A stretch of 64,000 bases of DNA from assembly GCA_022649665.1 (NCBI GenBank), contig JALCOL010000004.1, positions 1 to 64,000 on the forward strand, in the 5' to 3' direction. Both the position numbers and the translations under genes were made by a program. Origin of the DNA: Enterococcaceae bacterium (GTDB lineage Bacteria; Bacillota; Bacilli; Lactobacillales; Enterococcaceae). The notes under the pieces are model-generated. The model searched no databases, was not told the DNA's origin, and saw only the letters and a list, made by a program, of their open reading frames with translations. Positions 53,027 through 61,898 of the stretch are shown here, in pieces (within the stretch, counting starts at the first letter, position 1; the number at the start of each line of letters is the position of its first letter).

Positions 53027-53656
53027 TTATTGAAAGAAAGGATTTGTCTGCTTTTCATGACCGATCGATGTTTGGGGACCATGACCTGGCAAGGCCAAGT
53101 AATCATCCCGCAAAGTGAAAAGCTCTGACGTGATGCTTTCTTTCAGCTGTTCCATGCTGCCGCTGAAAAGATCCGTGCGGCCGATGCTGCCACTGAAAAG
53201 TGCGTCTCCGGTAAAAACGACTTGATCCTCGGGAAAAACAAAACTGACGCTCCCCATCGAGTGTCCCGGCGTCTCGCGAACTTCAAAGCGAAAGTCGCCG
53301 ATCGAATACGGGGCCGCTTTCAAAAGTTCGTCAGCCGGCCGGATGATCACGTCGGCGATATCATTATGACGCCACAAGCCTGAGAGATTTTTGATCGGGT
53401 CGCCCAGCCAGTCATTTTCTGCCGGATGGACATAGAGCGGGATATGGTACTTGTCGCGCAAGAGGTCGCTGGCGCCGATATGATCATAGTGCGTGTGGGT
53501 CAAGAGGATCGCACGCGGCTTCAAACCGGAAGCCGCGATGTGCTTAGCGAGCACGTCGCCGTCAGCTCCCGGATCGATCACGAGAAGTTCTTTGCCGCTG
53601 GTCAGCAAATAGCAATTTTCCTCGATTTCACCAGTCAAGATACGTTGTACATTCAA
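53027..53656 (-). CDS. MBL-fold metallohydrolase (glyoxalase II-like)
   Basis: A 209-residue metallo-beta-lactamase-fold enzyme. Metal motifs: LTHTHYDHIGAS, the ligand histidine in ETPGHSMGSVSF, FTGDALFSGSIGRTDL and LPGHGPQTSIGHE. It resembles YqgX-type hydroxyacylglutathione-hydrolase-like proteins; Lactobacillales often lack glutathione, so another thioester may be the substrate. Start TTG 53656 with AAGGAG upstream. Confidence 0.88.
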   Translation of the reverse strand: MNVQRILTGEIEENCYLLTSGKELLVIDPGADGDVLAKHIAASGLKPRAILLTHTHYDHIGASDLLRDKYHIPLYVHPAENDWLGDPIKNLSGLWRHNDIADVIIRPADELLKAAPYSIGDFRFEVRETPGHSMGSVSFVFPEDQVVFTGDALFSGSIGRTDLFSGSMEQLKESITSELFTLRDDYLALPGHGPQTSIGHEKQTNPFFQ

Positions 53657-53680
53657 TAGAAAAACTCCTTTATGAAGTGA

Positions 53681-54073
53681 TTAACAAGATTTTTTGCGGC
53701 TCTTCGGCAGAAGCTTGAAAGAGATCCGCGAAAAAGAATAAATGAAAGAACATAGAATCATTTGAAAAACGGCATAGACCAGGCTCCATGAAAAGATCAG
53801 CTGTTTAGAGAACAATCCCGGCATCACAAGACTATAGGATTGGTGAAACGAACCGAACAACTTCACGGAAAGCAGCAGACTGAGGAGATTGCCGAAAACA
53901 CCGATGAGCAATGAATTACGATACCAAACGATGCAAGTCAGGATCGTTAAATACAAAAAGGCAAGCGGGATAAACAAAGAGGTCTGCAGGACGTAATTGC
54001 CGAAAAGCGAGAGAAAGCAGAACGGCACAGCATATAAAAGTAAAATCAAGATATTTTTGATTAGATTTTTCAT
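53681..54073 (-). CDS. four-segment membrane protein, unknown
   Basis: A 130-residue protein made almost entirely of four hydrophobic segments (ILILLLYAVPFCFLSLFGNYVL, IPLAFLYLTILTCIVWY, LLIGVFGNLLSLLLSV, FSWSLVYAVFQMILCSFIY) with a basic C-terminus KLLPKSRKKSC. GGAGG fits ATG 54073. No family recognised. It lies 24 bases upstream of the MBL gene on the same strand. Confidence 0.65.
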   Translation of the reverse strand: MKNLIKNILILLLYAVPFCFLSLFGNYVLQTSLFIPLAFLYLTILTCIVWYRNSLLIGVFGNLLSLLLSVKLFGSFHQSYSLVMPGLFSKQLIFSWSLVYAVFQMILCSFIYSFSRISFKLLPKSRKKSC

Positions 54074-54242
54074 AGGAACTGCCTCCTTTATTACATTATA
54101 ACCGTTTTTAAGTACGACTTCCAAAAAAAGAAATTTTCGCTAAAAAACGAGGAGATTTCGAATATTATGAGAAAACATTCATTTTGTTTTCATCTGTTTC
54201 TGCAGATTATGGTAAGATGGAGGAGAAAAGGGAGGATGAGTC

Positions 54243-55415
54243 ATGGATCTAAGTAAAAAATTCAATCCGCAAGTCTATAAAATCGCCGTTTCGCTGATTC
54301 GGCAATTCGATGAAAAGGTCTCCGATATCCCGGACATCCTGCGTCTGACGCTGGGAGAGCCGGATTTTAATACGCCGGAACATGTCAAACAAGCCGGGAT
54401 CGATGCGATCACGGGAAATGCGTCCCACTATACCGGGATGCGCGGCCTGCCCGAACTGCGTGAAGCCGCTGCTGATTTTATGGCGAAAAAGTATCATGTC
54501 GCTTTCGCTGCAGATCATGAAATTCTGGTTTCTGTCGGCGTCACGGAAGCGATCGCGGCCTCGCTCCTTTCGATCCTTGAAGCAGGCGACGTCGTTTTGC
54601 TGCCGTCACCGATCTATCCGGGATATGAACCGGTCATTACTTTGGCGGGTGCTGAGGCGGTCTATATGGACACGAGTGCCGATGCGTTCGTTTTGACACC
54701 GGAGAATCTGAACAAGCATTTAGAAAAATATGAGGGGCGCGTCAAAGCGGTCATTTTGAATTATCCAAGCAACCCGACTGGCGTGACGTATACGCGCGCA
54801 GAAGTTGCTGCGCTTGCCGGAGTGCTCAAAGAGCATGAAGTGTTCGTCGTGAGCGATGAAGTATACAGCGAGCTCGCCTATGACCATCCGCATGTTTCGA
54901 TCGCGGAGTTTTTGCCGGAGCAGACGATCTTGCTGAACGGCCTTTCCAAGTCGCACGCGATGACCGGCTGGCGCTTAGGATTCATTTACGCGCCGAAGAT
55001 CTTTATCGACGAGATCATCAAAGTCCATCAATATTTGGTGACGGCTGCCGCGACAGTTTCGCAAAAAGCGGCGGTCGAAGCGTTGACTGCTGGAGCAGAC
55101 GACGGACTGCAGATGCGCAAAGCTTATTTGAAACGGCGCGACTATTTATGCGAAGCTTTGAAGCAGTTGGGCTTTGAAGTAGCGCGTCCCAACGGGGCTT
55201 TTTATTTGTTTGCCAAGATCCCCGCCGGACAGATCCAAGATTCGATGGCTTTTTGTGTTGATCTGGCGGAAAAAGCCGCACTTGCCGTGATCCCCGGGAT
55301 CGCGTTCGGCCAAGCCGGTGAAGGCTATATCCGGATCAGCTACGCTTCAGATTTGCCGAAGCTTGAAGAAGCGGTGCGCCGGCTCGAAAAGTATCTGGCA
55401 CTGGCAAAAGTCTAA
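54243..55415 (+). CDS. PatA-type aminotransferase, class I/II
   Basis: A 390-residue fold-type I PLP enzyme. LTLGEPDFNTPEHVKQAG at the N-terminus, substrate loop ASHYTGMRGLPELREA, SNPTGVTY, the PLP lysine in LNGLSKSHAMTGWRLGF, and C-terminal PNGAFYLFAKI. In Firmicutes such proteins include PatA (N-acetyl-LL-diaminopimelate aminotransferase) and aromatic/alanine aminotransferases. GGGAGGATGAGTC leads to ATG. Monocistronic, ended by a large hairpin. Confidence 0.85.
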   Translation: MDLSKKFNPQVYKIAVSLIRQFDEKVSDIPDILRLTLGEPDFNTPEHVKQAGIDAITGNASHYTGMRGLPELREAAADFMAKKYHVAFAADHEILVSVGVTEAIAASLLSILEAGDVVLLPSPIYPGYEPVITLAGAEAVYMDTSADAFVLTPENLNKHLEKYEGRVKAVILNYPSNPTGVTYTRAEVAALAGVLKEHEVFVVSDEVYSELAYDHPHVSIAEFLPEQTILLNGLSKSHAMTGWRLGFIYAPKIFIDEIIKVHQYLVTAAATVSQKAAVEALTAGADDGLQMRKAYLKRRDYLCEALKQLGFEVARPNGAFYLFAKIPAGQIQDSMAFCVDLAEKAALAVIPGIAFGQAGEGYIRISYASDLPKLEEAVRRLEKYLALAKV

Positions 55416-55445
55416 AGCGAACCGCTCGATTTTTTATTCGGAAGG

Positions 55446-55508
55446 TCGTGGCAAAGGTTTTCAGCTTTTCAACATCGGAAGCTGGGGGCTTTTGTCATGA
55501 TTTTTTTT
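55446..55508 (+). terminator. long wobble-paired terminator after the aminotransferase
   Basis: A 22-bp stem between 55446-55467 and 55479-55500 in which every position pairs if G-U is allowed, with an 11-base loop and eight T. Confidence 0.9.
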
Positions 55509-55532
55509 ACACTAATAAACTTCTCGATTTTT

Positions 55533-55541
55533 TGCTATAAT
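55533..55541 (+). promoter_or_regulatory. extended -10 promoter of DUF523-ylxM-ffh
   Basis: TGCTATAAT (TATAAT 55536-55541) with no clear -35, about 26 bases before the start codon. Confidence 0.6.
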
Positions 55542-55567
55542 AGCACAGTATGGAAGGAAGTGCCGCG

Positions 55568-56011
55568 ATGATCGGAATGTCTGCCTGTTTGTTCGGCGAA
55601 AAATGCCGCTATGACGGAAAAAGCCAAGCGGAAAAATTGAAAACTGCGATCCCGCGGGGAGCCGCGATCGTACCATTTTGTTCTGAAGTTGCCGGCGGGC
55701 TCGGGATCCCGCGGACCCCAGCTGAGATCCAAGGCGGCAGTGCCGAAGCGGTGCTCGCCGGAACAGCGCAAGTCGTCGATCAAACAGGCCGCGACGTCAC
55801 GCACGAATTTCTAACAGGCGCCCGGGCGTGTCTCCGCGAGTTCAAGGCGCGCGGCATTACCGAAGCGATTTTTAAAGACGGCTCGCCCAGCTGCGGAACG
55901 CATCGGGTCTACGACGGCTCGTTTTCCGGCAAACAGCAGCCCGGCCGCGGAGTGACCTGCGCACTTTTAGAAGCGAACGGGATCCGCTGCATCAATGAAA
56001 ACGGTGAATAA
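55568..56011 (+). CDS. DUF523 family protein
   Basis: A 147-residue protein of the DUF523 family: conserved cysteines in MSACLFGEKCRYDG, VPFCSEVAGGLGIPRTP and DGSPSCGTHRVYDG. These may bind a metal or iron-sulfur cluster, or form a thiol centre. GGAAGGAAG fits ATG 55568. It precedes ylxM by 13 bases, which is not the usual arrangement. Function unknown. Confidence 0.85.
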   Translation: MIGMSACLFGEKCRYDGKSQAEKLKTAIPRGAAIVPFCSEVAGGLGIPRTPAEIQGGSAEAVLAGTAQVVDQTGRDVTHEFLTGARACLREFKARGITEAIFKDGSPSCGTHRVYDGSFSGKQQPGRGVTCALLEANGIRCINENGE

Positions 56012-56024
56012 AGGAGCGTAAGCA

Positions 56025-56366
56025 ATGGAACTTGAAAAAACGAACCGGATGAATGCGCTCTTCAGCTTTTATGCGAATCTGTTGACGGAAAAGCAAATGA
56101 ACTATTTGGAGCTTTATTATGCTGACGATTATTCGCTGGGAGAGATCGCCGAAGAGTATCAAGTCAGCCGCCAAGCGGTCTATGATAATTTGAAACGCTC
56201 CAGCAAGCTGCTCGAGAATTATGAGCGCCGCCTCCATTTGTATTCTGATTATGTTGTAAAAAGCGAAGTCTACGATGAAATGGAAAAATATTTTAAAAAT
56301 CAGTATCCGGAAGACGAGATGCTGCCGCTCTACATAGATCGCTTGCGCGAAATCGAAGAAGAATAG
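56025..56366 (+). CDS. ylxM: YlxM, signal-recognition-particle-associated HTH protein
   Basis: A 113-residue helix-turn-helix protein: [51 protein letters not shown], similar to sigma-70 region 4. YlxM binds SRP components and affects targeting in streptococci. AAAGGAGCG fits the ATG. ffh starts 12 bases later. Confidence 0.93.
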   Translation: MELEKTNRMNALFSFYANLLTEKQMNYLELYYADDYSLGEIAEEYQVSRQAVYDNLKRSSKLLENYERRLHLYSDYVVKSEVYDEMEKYFKNQYPEDEMLPLYIDRLREIEEE

Positions 56367-56378
56367 GATGAAGAAATT

Positions 56379-57797
56379 ATGGCTTTTGAAAGTTTAAGCG
56401 ACCGCCTGAAAAAGGCAATGTCCAAATTAGGCCGCAAAGGAAAAGTATCGAAAAGCGACGTCAATGAAATGATGCGCGAGATCCGTCTGGCGCTCCTCGA
56501 AGCCGATGTCAACTACAAAGTCGTCAAAGACTTTACGAAACGTGTCGGCGAACGGGCAGTCGGCGCTGAAGTACTTGACAGTCTGACGCCGGCCCAGCAA
56601 GTCGTCAAGATCGTCGACCAAGAATTGACGCAAACGCTCGGCGGCGAAACCGTACCGCTCGCAAAAAGCCCGAAGATCCCGACCGTGATCATGATGGTCG
56701 GACTGCAAGGGGCCGGGAAAACGACTTTTGCGGCAAAACTTGCCAATCTGCTGAAGAAAAATGAAAAAGCCCGGCCTTTACTGATCGCCGGCGACGTGTA
56801 TCGTCCGGCAGCGATCGACCAGTTGAAAGTCTTGGGCCGCGATCTGGATGTACCGGTTTTTGAGCTGGGAACTGACGCATCGCCCGTCGAGATCGTCCGC
56901 CAAGGGCTGCAAGAGGCGGCAGCCCACAATAATGATTATGTGCTGATCGATACTGCGGGGCGTCTGCATGTCGATGAAAAACTGATGAACGAGCTGAAAG
57001 ACATCAAAGAGCTCGCCCATCCGGATGAGATCTTGCTGGTCGTTGATGCGATGACCGGGCAAGATGCAGTCAATGTGGCGGAAAGCTTCAACAAGCAGCT
57101 CGGGATCACCGGCGTCGTCGTTACGAAGCTCGATGGCGATACCCGCGGCGGGGCAGCCCTTTCGATCCGTGCCGTCACCGGCAAACCGATCAAATTCGTC
57201 GGGACCGGTGAGAAGATCAGCGACTTGGAAGTATTCCATCCGGACCGGATGAGTTCACGGATCCTCGGAATGGGCGATATGCTGACGCTGATCGAAAAAG
57301 CGCAGCAGGATTATGATGAAGAAAAAGCGCAGGAAATGACGCGCAAGATGAAAGAAAACACATTCGACTTCAATGATTTCATCGATCAGCTCGAACAAGT
57401 CGAAGGAATGGGGCCGCTTGAAGATCTGGTCAAAATGATCCCCGGGATGGGGGACCTGCCAGGGATCGATCAAGTCAAAGTCGATCCGAAAGAAATGGCG
57501 CGCAAAAAGGCTGTCGTTTATTCGATGACGCCGGAAGAACGTGAAAATCCCGATCTTTTGAATCCCTCGCGCCGCCGCCGGATCGCCGCCGGCAGTGGAA
57601 ACTCGGTGATCGAAGTCAACCGGATGATCAAGCAGTTCAACGAAGCGAAAAAGATGATGCGCCAAATGACGAAAGGCAATATGCAGGGAATGGATCAGCT
57701 TTTTGGCGGCGGGATCAAAGGCAAAATGAGCAAAATGGCGATGAAATCGGTCATGAAGAAAACCCAGAAAAAGAAGAAGCGCCGCAAAAAACGGTAA
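56379..57797 (+). CDS. ffh: signal recognition particle protein Ffh
   Basis: A 472-residue GTPase that binds signal peptides and 4.5S RNA/scRNA. N domain, then G domain (GLQGAGKTTFAAKLANLL, VLIDTAGRLHVDEKLM, VVTKLDGDTRGGAALS, GTGEKISDLEVFHP), then a methionine-rich M domain with RRRRIAAGSGNSVIEVNRMIKQF and a basic C-terminus. Co-transcribed with ylxM. The weak ribosome site reads GATGAAG. Confidence 0.97.
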   Translation: MAFESLSDRLKKAMSKLGRKGKVSKSDVNEMMREIRLALLEADVNYKVVKDFTKRVGERAVGAEVLDSLTPAQQVVKIVDQELTQTLGGETVPLAKSPKIPTVIMMVGLQGAGKTTFAAKLANLLKKNEKARPLLIAGDVYRPAAIDQLKVLGRDLDVPVFELGTDASPVEIVRQGLQEAAAHNNDYVLIDTAGRLHVDEKLMNELKDIKELAHPDEILLVVDAMTGQDAVNVAESFNKQLGITGVVVTKLDGDTRGGAALSIRAVTGKPIKFVGTGEKISDLEVFHPDRMSSRILGMGDMLTLIEKAQQDYDEEKAQEMTRKMKENTFDFNDFIDQLEQVEGMGPLEDLVKMIPGMGDLPGIDQVKVDPKEMARKKAVVYSMTPEERENPDLLNPSRRRRIAAGSGNSVIEVNRMIKQFNEAKKMMRQMTKGNMQGMDQLFGGGIKGKMSKMAMKSVMKKTQKKKKRRKKR

Positions 57798-57825
57798 AAA
57801 CTTTCCCGCTGTCAAGAAAAAAAGC

Positions 57826-57854
57826 TTTACAGCGATTTGAAAAACTGGTAGACT
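57826..57854 (+). promoter_or_regulatory. promoter of rpsP
   Basis: TTTACA (57826-57831), 17-base spacer, TAGACT (57849-57854), in the 101-base gap after ffh. Confidence 0.8.
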
Positions 57855-57898
57855 ACCTTTTGTGATCAATTGAAAATTATTTGGAGGGAAACTAACTA

Positions 57899-58174
57899 AT
57901 GGCAGTAAAAATTCGTTTGAAACGCATGGGATCAAAAAAGACTCCTTTTTATCGTATCGTAGTTGCTGATTCACGTTCACCGCGTGACGGCCGCTTTATC
58001 GAAGAAATCGGCACGTACAATCCTTTGAAAGATCCAGCAGTCGTTGAATTGAAAGAAGAAGTTGTGATGGACTGGCTTGGCAAAGGCGCACAGCCTTCTG
58101 ATACCGTCCGCAATATTTTGTCCCGCGAAGGAATCATGAAAAAATTCCACGAAGCAAAATATACCAAGAAATAG
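57899..58174 (+). CDS. rpsP: 30S ribosomal protein S16
   Basis: A 91-residue ribosomal protein: [41 protein letters not shown] in pieces, VVDWL-like segment, and [21 protein letters not shown] fits the ATG 57899. First gene of the rpsP-khpA segment. Confidence 0.97.
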   Translation: MAVKIRLKRMGSKKTPFYRIVVADSRSPRDGRFIEEIGTYNPLKDPAVVELKEEVVMDWLGKGAQPSDTVRNILSREGIMKKFHEAKYTKK

Positions 58175-58183
58175 GTGATGTCG

Positions 58184-58429
58184 ATGACTGAAGTGAAAGA
58201 ATTGATTTTAACGATCGTTCGTCCACTTGTAGTGCATCCCGACAAGATCAAATTGAATGTCAAAGAATCGGATGATTTTTACGAGTACGATTTGATCGTC
58301 CAGCCGGATGATATCGGCCGCATTATCGGTAAACAAGGGCGTGTCGCTAAAGCGATCCGCACGATCGTTTACAGCGTCCGCATCAAAGGCGGCAAAAGAG
58401 TGCGTTTGAATATTTTAGACGCAAAATAG
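58184..58429 (+). CDS. khpA: KH-domain RNA-binding protein KhpA (YlqC)
   Basis: An 81-residue single KH protein with the GRIIGKQGRVAKAIR loop. KhpA with KhpB binds RNAs, including ones acting in cell elongation, in streptococci and enterococci. Starts at 58175 (GTG) and 58178 overlap the AGGTG site; ATG 58184 with spacing 6 is preferred. Confidence 0.93.
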   Translation: MTEVKELILTIVRPLVVHPDKIKLNVKESDDFYEYDLIVQPDDIGRIIGKQGRVAKAIRTIVYSVRIKGGKRVRLNILDAK

Positions 58430-58433
58430 TTCG

Positions 58434-58473
58434 CGGAGGGGGAGATCAGCACACGCTGGCCCTCTCTTTTTTG
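58434..58473 (+). terminator. terminator after khpA
   Basis: Outer pairing GAGGG / CCCTC, inner CAGC / GCTG around ACAC, then CTTTTTTG. It separates rpsP-khpA from the YitT gene and rimM. Confidence 0.75.
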
Positions 58474-58487
58474 TTGGAGGGAAGATT

Positions 58488-59360
58488 TTGAACGGATTAG
58501 TCAATGGAAAAATGAAAACCGCAGCAGCTTTTGTGATCGGCTCGTTTCTGACAGCCTTTTCGGTCAACTGCATGGCGGTCCCGAATCGTTTGGGGGAAGG
58601 CGGGATCGTCGGGCTGACGATGATCTTCTACTATGTCTTCCACATCCCCACCTTCCTTTCGACGGCAGTGATGAATGCGATCCTGCTGGTGATCGGCTGG
58701 AAGCTTTTGGACCGGAAAGTGATCATTCGCACGATCGGCAGTGTCGCTTTGACGACGATCTTTTTGAAGCTTTTGACGAATGTCCAGTTTCCGATGCAAA
58801 ACAGTCTGCTGGGCGCGATGGGCGCGGGGCTCACGATGGGGACTGGGATCGGTCTTGTCTATTCCGCCGGCGGAACGACCGCCGGCAGCACGATCATCGC
58901 TAAAATGCTGCAAAAGTATTTCGGGATCCCGCAAAGCAAAGGGGTTCTTTTTATGGATCTGGCAGTTGTGATTCCGTCCGGCTTGATCATCGGGATGGAG
59001 CGGATGCTTCTGACGATGATCTCTGTCTTTTTAGGGTCGCGAGCGATTGCTTACGTGGTCGAAGGCGCCAAACCGCGCAAAGCGCTGACTTTGATCTCGC
59101 CCAAACGGGCAATGATCCAAGAAGAGCTGCGCGATCAGCTGAATGTCGGCAGCACGCTCTTGGAGGCGCACGGCGGCTACCGCGGCGAAGCGCAGCAAGT
59201 GCTTTATACCGTGGTTGAAAATGATCAGGTCCAGCCGATCATCGAATTGGTCCAAGCCGCGGATCCGCAAGCATTTCTTGTGATCCATGAAGTCCAAAAT
59301 GTCTTTGGACAAGCGTTTGATTCATTAGTACCGGAAACGAAACGAATAAGGAAGGAATGA
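58488..59360 (+). CDS. YitT family membrane protein (DUF161 plus DUF2179)
   Basis: A 290-residue protein with an N-terminal membrane part of about five segments (AAAFVIGSFLTAFSVNCMAVPNRLGEGGIVGL, TMGTGIGLVYSAGGTTAGSTIIAKML) and a C-terminal DUF2179-type cytosolic domain (about 210-290: RDQLNVGSTLLEAHGGYRGEAQQVLYTVV). Putative transporter or regulator with unknown cargo. The TTG start follows GGAGGG. It sits between khpA and rimM, where B. subtilis has neither. Confidence 0.87.
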   Translation: MNGLVNGKMKTAAAFVIGSFLTAFSVNCMAVPNRLGEGGIVGLTMIFYYVFHIPTFLSTAVMNAILLVIGWKLLDRKVIIRTIGSVALTTIFLKLLTNVQFPMQNSLLGAMGAGLTMGTGIGLVYSAGGTTAGSTIIAKMLQKYFGIPQSKGVLFMDLAVVIPSGLIIGMERMLLTMISVFLGSRAIAYVVEGAKPRKALTLISPKRAMIQEELRDQLNVGSTLLEAHGGYRGEAQQVLYTVVENDQVQPIIELVQAADPQAFLVIHEVQNVFGQAFDSLVPETKRIRKE

Positions 59361-59366
59361 GCGGAT

Positions 59367-59888
59367 TTGGATTATTTGACCGTTGGCGAAATCGTCAATA
59401 CGCAAGGCATCAAAGGCGAGGTACGGGTTGCTTCGCGCACGGATTTTCCCGAGGAACGCTTTCAGGCCGGCAGCCGCCTTTTGATTTTTCAAGACGGCAA
59501 ATTTTTGCAAGAAGTCACAGTCGCCGCCGCCCGCAAAAAGAAAAATCTGATGATCGTCAAATTCAAAGAGTTCTCTTCGATTAATGAAGTCGAACAGCTG
59601 AAGGGAAGCGAGCTCAAGATCGCAAAAGACGCTTTGCAAGAGCTTGCTGCCGATGAATACTATTATCACGAGATCATCGGCCTGACCGTTGAAACGCTCG
59701 CAGGCGAAGTGCTCGGTACGATCAAAGAGATCTTATCACCCGGCGCCAATGATGTCTGGGTCGTCGAACGGCCCGGAAAAAGCGATCTTTTGATTCCCTA
59801 CATCAAAGAGGTGGTGCGCGCGGTCGATCTGGAGAACGGGCGCGTCAAAGTCGAATTGTTGGAAGGGCTGGATCCGGATGAAGATTGA
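59367..59888 (+). CDS. rimM: 16S rRNA processing protein RimM
   Basis: A 173-residue two-domain protein (PRC barrel C-terminal: [56 protein letters not shown]) needed for 30S head maturation with S19. N-terminal [21 protein letters not shown] start; six bases after the YitT stop. The 3' end overlaps trmD by 11 bases. Confidence 0.95.
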   Translation: MDYLTVGEIVNTQGIKGEVRVASRTDFPEERFQAGSRLLIFQDGKFLQEVTVAAARKKKNLMIVKFKEFSSINEVEQLKGSELKIAKDALQELAADEYYYHEIIGLTVETLAGEVLGTIKEILSPGANDVWVVERPGKSDLLIPYIKEVVRAVDLENGRVKVELLEGLDPDED

Positions 59889-60636
59889 CGTATTGAGCCT
59901 TTTTCCTAACATGTTCGCGGGTCCCTTGGGCGAGTCGATGATCGGCAAAGCGGTCGAAAAGGGCTTCCTTGAGATTGATGTGACGGATTTTCGCGCGTAT
60001 TCTGACGACAAGCATCATTCTGTCGATGATTATCCGTATGGCGGCGGGGCCGGGATGCTCCTTAAAGTGCAGCCGATCGATGCGGCGCTCGAGGCGATCC
60101 GTGAAAAGTCGCCGGCAACCAAAAAAAGGATCATTTTGATGGATCCGGCGGGCGTCCCGTTCACGCAAAAACTGGCAGAAGAATTCGCGCACGAAGAACA
60201 TCTCGTTTTTGTTTGCGGCCATTATGAAGGCTACGACGAACGGATCCGTTCGCTTGTGACCGATGAAGTGTCGATCGGCGACTTTGTCTTGACCGGCGGC
60301 GAACTTGGCGCGATGGCGATGATCGATGCGACCGCGCGTCTCTTGCCGAATGTGCTGGGCAATGAAACATCAGCCGCGACCGACTCGTTTTCGACCGGTC
60401 TTTTGGAATACCCGCAGTACACCCGCCCGGCGGAATACAAGGGAATGGAAGTGCCGGAAGTTTTGCGCAACGGCAATCATAAACTGATCCTGGAGTGGCA
60501 GGAAAAAGAATCGCTGCGCCGAACCCTTCTGCGCCGCCCGGAACTCTTATGCGCGACCACACTTTCAAGCACGCAGGAAAAAATGCTGGCGGAGCTCAAG
60601 GAAGAAAAAGCGGAAGATCTGCGCGAAAAGAATTGA
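59878..60636 (+). CDS. trmD: tRNA (guanine37-N1)-methyltransferase TrmD
   Basis: A 252-residue SPOUT enzyme that methylates G37 of tRNAs reading CNN codons. The knot region shows [53 protein letters not shown] in pieces, and the N-terminus has [13 protein letters not shown] and [21 protein letters not shown]. The ATG is inside the last codons of rimM. Confidence 0.97.
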   Translation: MKIDVLSLFPNMFAGPLGESMIGKAVEKGFLEIDVTDFRAYSDDKHHSVDDYPYGGGAGMLLKVQPIDAALEAIREKSPATKKRIILMDPAGVPFTQKLAEEFAHEEHLVFVCGHYEGYDERIRSLVTDEVSIGDFVLTGGELGAMAMIDATARLLPNVLGNETSAATDSFSTGLLEYPQYTRPAEYKGMEVPEVLRNGNHKLILEWQEKESLRRTLLRRPELLCATTLSSTQEKMLAELKEEKAEDLREKN

Positions 60637-60639
60637 AAC

Positions 60640-60668
60640 TTGGCTTTACAGCGCTAAGCATTTATGAT
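60640..60668 (+). promoter_or_regulatory. promoter of rplS
   Basis: TTGGCT (60640-60645), 17-base spacer, TATGAT (60663-60668). A leader of about 85 bases follows; an L19 autoregulatory leader is known in Bacillus, but I cannot confirm its structure here. Confidence 0.7.
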
Positions 60669-60759
60669 AGTCTTTTTAAGTGAGCGTTTTGCGCCACCAT
60701 TACGATATTCCGCTGGAAGTAAGACTTTGTATGAATATCTGAAATAAGGAGAAATAATA

Positions 60760-61107
60760 ATGAATCCATTGATCGAAGAATTGACCAAAGCACAATTGCG
60801 TGACGACATCCCTGCTTTTCGTGCCGGCGACACTTTGCGCGTGCATGCAAAAGTAGTCGAAGGAACACGTGAACGTATCCAGCTTTTTGAAGGTGTTGTC
60901 ATCAAACGCCGCGGAGCAGGAATCAGCGAAACGTATACTGTTCGTAAAATCTCAAACGGCGTTGGCGTGGAAAGAACTTTCCCGATTCACACACCGCGTG
61001 TTGCAAAAATCGAAGTGATCCGTCATGGTAAAGTACGTCGTGCGAAATTGTACTACCTGCGTGCACTTCACGGAAAAGCAGCCCGGATCAAAGAAGTCCG
61101 TCGCTAA
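60760..61107 (+). CDS. rplS: 50S ribosomal protein L19
   Basis: A 115-residue protein at the 30S-50S interface: [50 protein letters not shown] in pieces, and C-terminal [26 protein letters not shown] fits the ATG. Last gene of the block, followed by a strong terminator. Confidence 0.97.
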   Translation: MNPLIEELTKAQLRDDIPAFRAGDTLRVHAKVVEGTRERIQLFEGVVIKRRGAGISETYTVRKISNGVGVERTFPIHTPRVAKIEVIRHGKVRRAKLYYLRALHGKAARIKEVRR

Positions 61108-61132
61108 AAAATGTTTTTTGCGCTTGCGCATG

Positions 61133-61164
61133 AGGACCCTTGGCTATCAAGGGTCCTTTTTTTG
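61133..61164 (+). terminator. terminator of rplS
   Basis: Ten-bp stem AGGACCCTTG / CAAGGGTCCT with loop GCTAT and seven T. Confidence 0.95.
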
Positions 61165-61898
61165 TCTGATGATCGATTAAGGATTCTGAGGAACACTGTC
61201 AATCCCCCAACAAAAGAAGGTTTCAAGTTCGGTGCGAATGATTGCAGTCCGCTGTATTGCCATCAGTTCCAAAGGTCCACTGCTGCAGGGGCTTTTTTCT
61301 TTTTATGCAAAAGTTTGGAAATACAAATCTATTTTGTAAATCATTCAATCGTTTTACACTATTAAAAATTCATTGACGACCATATTCGCCTGAAAATGAA
61401 GATGTTTTTTTCAAGAGATGTTTTTATTCGATAATTGTTTTTTTATGCAGAGTATAATCAGTTGATAAACTTTTCCAAAGGATTATTTTTATCGATGATT
61501 AAATAAATTTTTTAATTTTTTCTAACTGAATCAATGATTTTGTGCTACACTATGGGCAAAAGATACAGTAATCAAAAATGTATTGACGATTTAATCATTT
61601 GTCTTCGATGTATTAGCAGTTAGATCGTATGACTGAAATGAATGAATACTTATACAATACATGATTCATCAAAGAAGTCTTTTCAGGTTTGTGTAAATCA
61701 TCAGTATTTTGATCGGAAATAGAAATTAATTGTCTAATATGTATCGTCACTGTTGGAAGTACTTTTTGTAGTTCATGTTTATTTCGTTGAATGAACATAA
61801 CGCGCTGAGTGCTTTTTTTGTGCATCCGGACGAAAGATTTTTTACATGATCGCTGCGCAGTGAACTCAAATTTCTCAAAGAGGGAGGGAGTGCTGCAG
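61165..61898. other. 734-base AT-rich intergenic region before the surface locus
   Basis: No gene with a ribosome site is found. The region is markedly more AT-rich than its neighbours and shows no GATC excess (4 copies, near random). It contains a promoter-like element at 61543-61551, and a possible imperfect stem around 61245-61295 followed by a T run. Such long AT-rich gaps upstream of WxL loci often hold control sequences, but none is recognised. Confidence 0.4.
61543..61551 (+). promoter_or_regulatory. extended -10 promoter candidate for the WxL locus
   Basis: TGCTACACT (TACACT 61546-61551) with a weak -35-like TAACTG about 18 bases upstream. The next ribosome site is about 330 bases on, giving a long leader. 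Confidence 0.45.

Noticed and set aside
60669-60759. L19 leader (riboregulator) upstream of rplS
   Set aside because: A leader exists, but I could not fold a convincing conserved structure by eye. A covariance-model search would decide.
61111-61365. 84-codon plus-strand open frame after rplS
   Set aside because: It runs through the rplS terminator hairpin, has no ribosome site and the translation shows no family.
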